In this document: positions 1-8,359 of the stretch, one piece after another
Layout: every line of letters starts with the position of its first letter
Numbering within the stretch: the stretch's first letter is position 1
DNA from: Suillus spraguei
Lineage: Eukaryota > Basidiomycota > Agaricomycetes > Boletales > Suillaceae
NCBI GenBank assembly: GCA_016800925.1
Contig: JABCPU010000947.1
Span: 1 to 20,596 of the forward strand
Direction of reading: 5' to 3'
DNA: 20,596 bases
The notes under the pieces: model-generated
Databases searched by the model: none
What the model saw: only the letters and a program-made list of their open reading frames with translations
What the model was told of the DNA's origin: nothing
Program-made: the position numbers and the translations under genes

Positions 1-245
1 TCCTGACTATCATCAGGAGTACAATGACCAAAGTCATAGTCCTTTCCATTCTTCAGTACTCCTCTATCACTAATTATGGTGCCGCTGTAGAGGTCGACTA
101 TATCATCTTCATCGAGACGTTTGTTGTAACGTTCGGCGAGCTGAGCCCAAAAATTGAGAACGCGATGAGTAGATTTGGATAAACGAGGACGTTTCGTAGG
201 TCGGTTATCTGAAGGGGCAACTGAAGGGGAGGCATGAGGTGCCAT
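1..245 (-). CDS. Unidentified small basic protein, 5' part (runs off window start)
   Basis: The frame is open from ATG at 245-243 to the window edge, giving the first 81 residues. The N-terminus is Pro/Ser-rich, followed by a basic stretch (RPTKRPRLSK) that looks like a nuclear localisation signal. Next comes a segment rich in aromatic and charged residues, FWAQLAERYNKRLDEDDIVD, then a short DLYSGTIISDRGVL block. The 'DIVDL..G.II.DRG.L' pattern faintly resembles the short acidic motif of fungal centromere or chromatin proteins of the Scm3 type, but this is memory of a pattern and not an assignment. No intron is visible in the part present. It lies downstream of, and in the same orientation as, the gene ending at 861. 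Codon choice and composition look coding; the function is unknown. Confidence 0.65.
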   Translation of the reverse strand, partial: MAPHASPSVAPSDNRPTKRPRLSKSTHRVLNFWAQLAERYNKRLDEDDIVDLYSGTIISDRGVLKNGKDYDFGHCTPDDSQ

Positions 246-860
246 GACAAGCTTAAGGCCTTTAGGTAATCTTCTTGTTTATCGCAAGTCCAACAAACAG
301 TCGACCTGATTGACACCCCGACATAACTCCGACGCTAATATGGCGGGTCACTCCCAGTGAAAACGGGCTCTGATGGGAAAGGTCCATTTATTTTTGACCA
401 CCCTTGTCTGAGTCCCCCGAGTATGAAACTGGGGGACTCCGCTTGCCTAATCGCTGTGAGACACCAGTGTAAATTGATTCAAACAGATCTCATCACATGT
501 GTGAAACTTATATCACTTTTCAAATAAGACGGGGCAAACTCGCAGATGTTAATTTATGTTTTTCTTCGCACGAATATTTCCTAATCATATTTGAACATAT
601 GCATGGTTTATCTCGCAATATGCTCGAATAGTACCATATATGACTGTATGTGCGCACCCCAGCTGCCTTGCAAATGTGCTTGGATGGGACGACAAATGAT
701 ATGCATTGCACTGGCTATTAATACACTCGAAATAGTAATAGAAAGCAGGAGTCGAGAATACACTGAAAACACGGTTAGAAGCAACAGCATCAGGAAAGGA
801 ATCCGTGATAACTTGAAACCCATGTATGAGGAGTACGAGTCGGGCTGAAATGATTGGGAT
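246..860. other. Intergenic region / putative promoter of the 245-1 gene
   Basis: This stretch separates the stop of the 1640-861 gene from the start of the 245-1 gene, both on the minus strand. A perfect 9-bp inverted repeat with a 12-nt loop sits at 410-439. A plus-strand open frame at 591-848 has no coding-like composition and I do not call it a gene. Otherwise nothing is recognisable. Confidence 0.5.
410..439. repeat. Perfect 9-bp inverted repeat (hairpin)
   Basis: GAGTCCCCC at 410-418 is exactly complementary to GGGGGACTC at 431-439, with the 12-nt loop GAGTATGAAACT between them. It lies about 165-195 bp upstream of the start codon at 245. It could be a palindromic protein-binding site or an RNA hairpin if transcribed; nothing in the sequence decides this. 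Confidence 0.6.
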
Positions 861-1640
861 CTAGTACATCGTTCCTTCATAAGCAGTCTTGTTCCAGGAG
901 TTATTGGCAACCTGCAGTAGATTAGACCAAACATCGTAGTTATTGGACAATATAAGAACTTACCAGTGACGCGGACTCGTCATCATATGCCTGTCATACC
1001 AAATCAATCAAAGCATGCATGTCTGAAATACAGTAGCAACGCACCTTTCGCTGAGATGGCATGAGATCTCCATAGTAAGCACAAAATTCCTCTGTCATTC
1101 CATTTGTCTTCAATGTCTTGAGCCGTCGTTGGGCACACAAGTTGCTAAAGTAAAAAATCAATGTTGAGACTGACAGGCTATTGTAATCCAGACACACTCA
1201 CCGTCCATTTTTAGTACTGCTCGGACGCATCTTACCCTTGGTGCCGCTTTTGGTAGATCCCGTTGTAGCCTTTGAAATCCTAACATCGTCCACAGTGGGG
1301 AGACCGGCGCAATTTTGAGTGGTCGACTCAGAATCAGCACCATTAAGTACAGGAGGCAGAGGGGAAGGAGCGGGTCCGAGTGGAAGAGGTGGCAACTGAA
1401 CTTTTGATGCCACAAGAGCAAGTGCAGCCCTACCGACGGTGGAGTCTCTGAAGACCAAGCGAACATAACTCTCGTGATGTCTCGCCTACTCGGTCTGTCC
1501 GGTTTGTCGACAAAGAGCCTCGGAGTGGTGCCATTACTCCTAAGATGACGCTTGATCAGATGCCCCAGAGCAGTTGTAGCGAACCGTCTGGCACTGATGG
1601 CTCAGAGTCGCGAGGGAAAGTGACATTCGGTCTCCCTCAT
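861..1640 (-). pseudogene. Unidentified gene, probably disrupted (four exon segments)
   Basis: Several coding-like segments join on the minus strand. From ATG 1640-1638 the frame meets an in-frame TGA at 1604-1602, then reads a basic segment (ARRFATTALGHLIKRHLRSN and on through RRDITRV). Near 1462-1458 the coding-like reading shifts by one base into LVFRDSTVGRAALALVASKV and a Pro/Ser-rich linker, ending at 1202. Three introns follow: 1201-1145 (GTGAGT...TTTAG), 1044-991 (GTGCGT...ACAG) and 963-912 (GTAAGT...GCAG). They join in phase to a stop at 863-861. If the second intron is not removed, the protein stops at 994. The downstream exons join cleanly, so transcription of at least that part is plausible. 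The upstream stop and base shift suggest a pseudogene, a missed 5' exon or a sequence error. No family is recognised. AT-rich TATATATA at about 1671-1680 precedes the first ATG. Confidence 0.45.
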
Positions 1641-1978
1641 ATATGAAGCGCGTCTGAAGATTGGCATATTGTATATATATCGTTTGGTGCGTTTTTTTAA
1701 TCGTCTAGTCCTCGCGTCGAAATCATTCGGGTATCGCTCTCGCTTTCGCATCACACTTTATGAGCTGTCGTCAATGTAGCATTAATGGCTTTGAACATGA
1801 TGTATAGATATATTGTCTTTAAATTAACATTGTATGTGAAAGAGCTGTTGACGTCACTACACGATAACTGGATGAGGAGCATTGATATCAAAGATGTGAT
1901 GTGCCGAATACAGCGGTACCGGTGACTTCCAAGAACCCAAAGACCAGAGTAATACAAACAGATGCATGAGGTTCGCGA
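1641..1978. other. Intergenic region
   Basis: This lies between two minus-strand genes. It contains a TATA-like run near 1671-1680 that could serve the gene starting at 1640. The minus open frame 1751-1957 is Tyr/Ile-rich, with no coding-like structure, and is not called. Nothing else is recognisable. Confidence 0.45.
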
Positions 1979-2537
1979 TCAGTGCCAGGTACTTCGAATG
2001 GAAACGTCATCGGTCAGGGTAAATATAAGCCTGTTGTTTCGTACACCAGCGTATATGGTTCACCACATCGTAGGCACCTCTTTCCTTAGTTTGTCCCTCA
2101 CCTTCGTCGTTGTCTCGCAATCCAGAATGTAGTTCTATTCTGTTTCGTGTGTCTCATCAGTGTTTCTCGTCGTTCGACCACGACTTTTTTTTCAGTAAAT
2201 TCATGAAACCATGCTCCTGCGAACAGGACACCGTCGCGGACCTGAATGTTAACTTTCCAGCGAGGATCGACTGCAAATAGGGGGATGTGTGTATGATGTC
2301 GATGAGGTGTATAGGCAGTGGGCATGAAGACGTAAGGAAACGCACCTTGATGTCGAGGCTGTAGGTGAATTGTGCACCAGTTCTAGGGTCGTCTGAATCT
2401 GTTAGGTATAGTGTAGTCACTGGGCCATGATCATCTGACAGATTGCGGCTCGTTTATGCAGCCTCAATTTTACAGCCCATTGCAAAAGGCCCGAGTCCAT
2501 GCGAGATGCAAGGAAGTGAAAAGACCAGTACATACAT
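1979..2537 (-). CDS. Unidentified small protein, four exons, one phase break
   Basis: Exons are 2537-2474, 2419-2346, about 2270-2102 and 2030-1979. Introns are 2473-2420 (GTAAAA...CCCAG, 54 nt), about 2345-2271 (GTGCGT...TTGCAG, 75 nt) and 2101-2031 (GTGAGG...AACAG, 71 nt). The product reads beta-strand-rich: a short hydrophobic start (MYVLVFSLPCISHGLGPFAM), then LTTLYLTDSDDPRTGAQFTY, then DPRWKVNIQVRDGVLFAGAW and a basic C-terminus ending ...DVSIRSTWH. Splicing the second intron at the canonical AAG|GTGCGT leaves the third exon one base out of phase. Either a non-canonical donor 4 nt downstream is used or one base is missing. The start codon is the first in-frame ATG, but an upstream exon is possible. 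I recognise no family. A small beta-sandwich protein is a guess from composition. Confidence 0.5.
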
Positions 2538-3696
2538 ATGAATTATCCGGTATAATTAGAATTCAGTCAACTAGAGTGAAAAGGGCGCATACGCACTGAC
2601 GTCAACTGCATCCTCGTTTGATTTATATGTATATCTAATCGTATTCGCGTGTCCTCCCAATTCGACTTGATACATATGAAATCATGTTGATCAGTATAGT
2701 ACTTGTTGTGCGGATGTAAGGATTGTCTGGTAGTTCGATTCAAGTTCGATTGGAGGAGGACACAAATGTGTATGACAGTCGACCTGTTGACTCGAAGAAC
2801 AAGGGCTAATCCATACATTCACTAGAATCTGTATATAGAGCAACCTGCATACTCGGTCAGGATTGAGGTGAAAAAAGAAAGACACACTCAGTGTATGACT
2901 CGGGTCTCCCAAGTTGCTTTTGTATCATCCAAACCACTAATCTGGATGATCGAGGTAAAATAAAAAAAGTGACTGCATGAACGACGTATGAAAAGGAAAA
3001 CGCGCAGAATTGAACAGGTTTCCTTCGGTCTCAGAAAAGCCGACTCAGTCTTCGCTCTGCTCATCTATGTTTGGACTCGTCTTGAGAGACATTTCAGAGC
3101 GATGCTTTTGGGATAGTCCAGGTACACTCTCGTACACCACCATGCTCTCGGTGATCAAGGTTCGTTGAAATTTCCTTTTTATTTCATATGCCGACTGTTC
3201 TCAAGCTCGGATACCGCCGTGTTGCCTTTGTTTCTAGCTCGATCATCATTCCACCTTGCCATCGTCTCGTACAGCGTAGGCATAGCCCACGACCCTCCGT
3301 CATTTCTAGTGGTCTGTAATGTTTGTACCATGAAATACACTAGGTTTTATGTTGTCTCAGCCTTGTGCTAATGATCATACTACGTCTCAATCTACCTACG
3401 ATGACAGTACAGACTTGCAGTGTCCTTGGCGTGTCATTTTCCCTCATCCATAGCATTTTGCTGCAAGTTGGTGATCTTTTAGCCTCAGCGCTTCGTGCAA
3501 TCATACAAGCGTCTATTGTACTAGCGCTGAACTGCAACATGCAAATACACGTGTGCATCACCTAAACCTTCTAAACCCTCAACCTCCCTTCTCCCTCTCA
3601 CCTGAACTTACAGTGCCCTCCCGCCTTTTCCACTACTCATTCTACCCACCACCCAACCCATAATCAATCCTTCTCGTTTTCCTTCATCTTGCCATC
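2538..3696. other. Intergenic region with pyrimidine-rich promoter of the CHAT gene
   Basis: About 1.16 kb separates divergently transcribed genes (minus gene starting at 2537, plus gene starting at 3697), so it should hold both promoters. The last 130 bp (about 3560-3690) are strongly pyrimidine-rich on the plus strand, typical of sequence near fungal transcription starts. Open frames at 2567-2912 (minus) and 3165-3565 (both strands) have shadow-like composition (Cys/His/Leu-rich, no domains). ATGCTCTCGG at 3142, followed by a possible GTTCGT donor, is too little to call an exon. Confidence 0.5.
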
Positions 3697-6600
3697 ATGA
3701 GTTTTTTTCGGTTAACAAGAAAAAGAAAAGGCCAATATATCAAACTCGAAGGCGAGTTCTTTCATGCCATTTTCATGTCTCTTTCGTATCCTTACTCTCT
3801 ATCTACAGCTATTGGCATAAAAAACATTCGCGTCCCCTCCGAGCGCATTCCCGCTGGCATTTACGTATCCATCATAGTTGACTCGAGGAGACGTTGGAAA
3901 TCAGCGATTGGGGTCTTATCATCCGACGAATCAGTAGCATGGGACGATACCGTGACCCTGTACAGTCCATCTCAATTTTCGGATGCGACTCGATAACTGA
4001 CCTTCTGCTTGTAGGTCATTAAATGTGTCACCCAAAATATCAATGGAGATCAGGGCATCCTTCGAGTTCGATCGGATGCTGGGAAATGGAGAAGTCGTCG
4101 GAAAACTTCAAACCTCGCGGGATGCGCTGCTCGGTCATGGAAATGAGCCTTTCGGTGAGTGACCTCCTTCTCATTCATGCTTATATACTCACATCTAGTA
4201 GATATCTCCTTCCCGCCCGTTCGTGGGGTTCGCCCTTGCCTCACGCTGAAGGCTACTGTCCTACATTCTAGCGACAATCGGGGGAGCGCACTGCTTGACG
4301 TGAGTGACTCAGCCTCTGTTGTTGATTTCTGTTGACGGAACACCTTGTGTAGTCCATCACTGAATGTGAGATTGCTCGAGAGACCGATGCAGGCCATGAA
4401 CGATTTGCCACATACGTCACAAGCAAGACCGTCTCTTATCTGAACGATGCCATACAGCATTTTCAGTCAGTCCTGGACCAATGCTTGGTCGGACATCCTG
4501 ACCGCGCAGGGGCTCTCACCAACCTCGCATGGGCCCGCCTGCAAGGCTATATTCGGAACGATTTTCAAGACATCGATCCTGTCACCTCTCTCTTTCGGGA
4601 GGCCCTTACATTACGTCCTGAGGGCCACCCCAATCATCCACTATCCATCTACCACCTCGTTCAAGCGCTGATTTGGCGCTTCAGCAAGGAGAAGATCACC
4701 GCCTATATCCATGAAGCCGCACATCTGTGCTGCAAGCTATTACCGCTCTGTCCAGAGGGAACCCACCTTCGTAGCATCGCGGCAGGGGCAAATGGCGTCG
4801 ATTATGTGATCGGCGAATGCAACAAACTTTCAGTAGAGGGATCTGATGAAGGCATCCACACTCGGCGAGTCGTACTCGAGCTTTGTCCTCTGGGCAACAA
4901 ACACCGTCCAAGAGCACTGGACAAGCTTGGACGGGCTCTCAGCTTACGCTTTGAGCAACGCGGCAGCACCGATGACTTAGATGAGTCCATCCAATGTGGG
5001 CGTGAAGCCGTTTCCCTGTGCTCCGAGGGAGATTCTGGACGTGATTCCTACCTGAATAACTTGGCCGCGTCATTCTGGTTCCGCTTCAATCACCAAGGCA
5101 ACCATCATGACCTCAATGAGGCCATCTCTTTGTATGAAGAATCGCTGCGCCTGCGCCCTGTTGGGCACAAATCTCGTCATTTCTCATTGAGCAACCTAGG
5201 AAACGCCCTCTTCACCCGTTTCAACCAACGCGGCAATGTTGACGATATCAACGAATCCATCAGCCTCCAGCGCGAGGCACTGACGTTGCGCCCGCCTGGG
5301 AATCCATATCGTGATTACACACTCAACAGCCTTGCCTCGCGCTCAAAACCAGATATGATAAATTGGATGTCAGCGAAAATCTCAACGAGGCCATCGACCT
5401 GTACCGGGATTCACTTCAGTTAAGGCAGCATGGCCATCCACGTCGCCATACAGCTCTTTACAATTTGAGTGCGGCGCTCTCCTCTCGTTTCACGAAAATG
5501 CAGAAGAATGAAGATGTCGAGGAGGCCATTCGACTGTGCCAAGAATCGTTGGAGGCTTTGCCTTCACTGCACCCGGCTAGATATTTCAGCTACATGTGGT
5601 TGCAGGAAGCCTATTTGTCTCGTTACAGAGTGCAACGCAAGTCTGCTGATTTGTCGCTCGCCGTGGAGAACTTCAGACTGGCATCACGGCATCCCACGCA
5701 AGGCTTTCCTGAGCGCATCATTGAGGCATATAATTGGACTGTTGCAGGAGAACAACGTGGTCATGGGTCCGCACTAGAGGCTTACTCAACGTTTTTTGAG
5801 CTTCTGGATGCACATTTGGCAACACGGTCGTCGGCAATTTCACGGCGGGAGGCTGCAACCGCTTTTCGGTACGCCCAATCACTGCCAATGAATGCAGCCT
5901 CATGTGCGATCCGGCGTAACCATCCCCCACATGCGGTCGAACTCGTGGAGCAGGGTCGTGGCCAGCAATGGTCTCTAGCCTCTCGACTCAGGACTCCACT
6001 GGAAGACCTGGCGTCTGCAAGTCCAGAACTAGCTCACAAGCTCTCCGAGATCAACAAGCGCCTATCCGATGCGCAGGGTTCCACCGGCAGCGCTGATCGA
6101 ACTGCTGCTGATCGAGCAGCAATGCAGTACAGGAGACTTCAGGAGGAGTGGGGAGCGGTGGTAACTCAAATCCGTGATCTTAAAGGTTTCTCCCGATTCT
6201 TGCTCCCGCCTTCGTATGAAGACTTGCAAGCGGCAGCACGTCATGGCCCAGTCATTATCTTCATCGCGAGTAAATATTCGTGCAGCGCCATCATTGTTCC
6301 GACGTCAGGAGAGCCCCATAATGTTCCATTGCCGTCTATCACTCTTACAGAACTGAAGAATCTTAAGGATCGTTTCGCCAGGGCTATACGAGACGCATCC
6401 ACCTTGGGCCCAAAAGTGCCGCGGAATGACCTAATTGTGCTCTTGCGCACAGTATGGGACGAGATCATGCTACCCATCGTCAAGGTGCTCGAGCATGTCC
6501 TTAATTTAAAGCACCATTCCCGAATCTGGCTGTGTCCAACTGCAGATTTCACGTCCATTCCTCTCCACGCAGCTCACCCCTTTTTAACAAAGCCAGATGG

Positions 6601-7351
6601 TTCGGGGAAGGAGCCATGCCTGGAAGATCTCTACATTTGTTCTTACGCCCCAACACTTTCGGCTCTTGTCAGATCTAGACAGATGATGAAGAAGCGTGCC
6701 CCTCCGTCTTTCGTGGCGATCGGACAGGGCCAACCTCGTGCAGGGGAAAGCAAGGAGCTCTTGGCCGTCGACAGCGAGATCGAGCTTGTCCGAAAGATCG
6801 TTCCTGCGACGGTCAACCGTACCACCATTTCTGGCGACGTCCAACAGCTCGTCCCGGTGACAGTCAATCGCACCACAATTTCTGGTGAGGCAGCTACACG
6901 CGCAGGTGCACTCCAGGCATTAGAAGAGAACAACTGGGTGCACCTCGCCTGTCATGGAAAGCAGGACCACGAGCAGCCGTACAATTCTCATTTCGTCATG
7001 AAAGACGAACCTATAACGCTACTTGATATCATGGAGAAAGACATTCCTCACGCCGAGTTCGCGTTCTTATCAGCGTGTCATACCGCCGTCGGCGATAAGG
7101 AGACGCCTGACGAGGTGATTCATCTCGCGGCTGGACTGCAATTTTCAGGGTTCAAGAGTGTGATTGGTACGCTGTGGGAGGTCAACGACGCTTATGTAGA
7201 ACATATTGTGAAAGCTTTCTACGAGAATATGTTCAAGGGTGGCGTGATGGACTGTACGAAGGCGGCCTGGGCACTGAATCGTGCTACGCACGCTGTGAAG
7301 ACAAAGGTTCCGCTGGAGCAGAGAATGGTTTTCGTCCATATTGGTGTATAG
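3697..7351 (+). CDS. C2-like / TPR / CHAT-domain protease-like protein, frame broken once
   Basis: Exons are 3697-3751, 3809-3959, 4015-4154, 4202-4299 and 4353-7351. The spliced coding length is one base short of 1148 codons. Residues about 19-130 (IKNIRVPSERIPAGIYVSII, ...MEIRASFEFDRMLGNGEVVG) read as a C2-like beta-sandwich, a possible membrane-binding or adaptor domain. A long helical array follows, with at least five consecutive TPR-like repeats of exactly 45 residues (pattern L.NLA.AL..RF...G...DLNEAISL..EAL.LRP.G). The C-terminal third is a CHAT domain of the caspase/separase-like clan. Its His is in WVHLACHG (codon 6953-6955) and its Cys in FLSACHT (codon 7076-7078), so the dyad is intact. 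The first intron has a GC donor (AAG|GCGAGT). The frame breaks at about 5335-5341 by one missing base, leaving a 504-residue C2-TPR product ending at 5423 and a downstream 662-residue TPR-CHAT frame (ATG 5363). A sequence error and a real mutation are both possible. Agaricomycetes carry many such genes. A regulated protease role is inferred by analogy with other TPR-CHAT proteins. Confidence 0.88.
3752..3808 (+). other. Putative GC-AG intron of the CHAT gene
   Basis: The only splice that restores the C2-like start (…YIKLE|A-IGIKNIRV) uses donor AAG|GCGAGT and acceptor CTACAG, a 57-nt intron. A GT donor four bases downstream (GTTCTT) would put the next exon out of frame. Because 57 is divisible by three and contains no stop, intron retention would also stay open, inserting 19 residues. 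Confidence 0.6.
6788..6889 (+). repeat. Tandem duplication of 51 bp (17 residues) inside the CHAT domain
   Basis: Copy 1 (6788-6838) encodes VRKIVPATVNRTTISGD and copy 2 (6839-6889) encodes VQQLVPVTVNRTTISGE. The copies match at 39 of 51 bases, and most of the differences in the second half are synonymous. The duplication sits about 20 residues before the catalytic His segment. Confidence 0.85.
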
Positions 7352-8359
7352 TTTCTACTGTATTGTTTTCATCTGGCATAGGATTTAGATTTTTGTCATC
7401 CCGGTCACTGTAGTATCTGTCATTGTAGAATCATCTTCCGTGTTTGTCATACCGTTGTTTTGCATTCTCTCACATGATGTCGTCTACTAGAGTCTTTTGC
7501 AATTCATTCAATGTTCGGAATATTAACGGCAGTATGTTCTTTGTACATTTGTACAGGGAGGGAGGATCACGGAAAGCGCTAGTGAGTGTGATTTATCGCA
7601 GGAGTTGACTTGACATATGCAGAGCCTGGATTGATCTAGAAGTTGAATGGTAGTTGATGAGTTCATTCAACATGTCGAGCTCGCACCGGCTAGCACGATA
7701 GTTCTAGAGAAGGATGTTACTGCATAAGACAAACGGTTTGCAATTGCACGGTCACGGTGGCATAGCATAGCAGACGACGATAATTGAGTGCCACTCACTT
7801 GTTAGTCAAGAAGACCCGGTCTAGTAATTCCAATCAATTTGCCGAGCTCAAAGATCTGAACTTCGATCGGAGGATCGGACGTACCAAGCCGCGGATTTTT
7901 TAAGTATCGCGTCTAGAATTGCCCAATGACGTAACGAGTCTTTTGTATACGCTTGATTTTTGAATCTCATCCCTGAACCCATGATCGAATCGAACACCTT
8001 GATGGTCTTCATCGAGGAGTTATTAACCGACATCATCACAACTGCATGCGCCCAGTGAGGCGTTATTTATTGTATGTAAAATGAAGCAGAAATTGAAACC
8101 GGCCGCAGGCAAGGGTCACATCAAGAACCTAGTAATATTCCTCATAGTACTAGTAATAGGAACCTTGTTTTCACACCTACTTCATTGACAACTCGAACTC
8201 TCAGGCACTACCAAGTCTTGCTGGTTCGAATAATTTTTATCTTAACATCATACTTGTGAAATTATTGGGCCTATGGGGATCAATACATGACGCAGGCAAG
8301 CACCTCCGGGAAGGACAAGGACAAGACTCGCTCTAGATTGAAGCATAGTACAGCATATG
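7352..8359. other. Intergenic region between convergent genes
   Basis: About 1 kb lies between the stop of the CHAT gene (plus) and the stop of COG3 (minus), so it holds two 3' ends and no expected promoter. A minus open frame of 63 codons (8039-7848) has no intron context, no family and weak codon character. CTAGTAAT occurs twice near 8130-8160. No clear terminator-like structure or repeat was found. Confidence 0.5.

Noticed and set aside
591..934. Overlapping plus and minus open frames near 600-930
   Set aside because: The minus frame overlaps the last exon of the 1640-861 gene in another frame, and neither frame resembles a protein family.
3165..3565. Open frames on both strands upstream of the CHAT gene
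   Set aside because: Composition rich in Cys, Ser, Phe and Leu without domains; they overlap each other on opposite strands and fit promoter or UTR sequence better.
7848..8039. 63-codon minus open frame, considered as a small gene
   Set aside because: No recognisable motif, no intron or homologue-like pattern, and weak codon character in a 3'-3' intergenic region.
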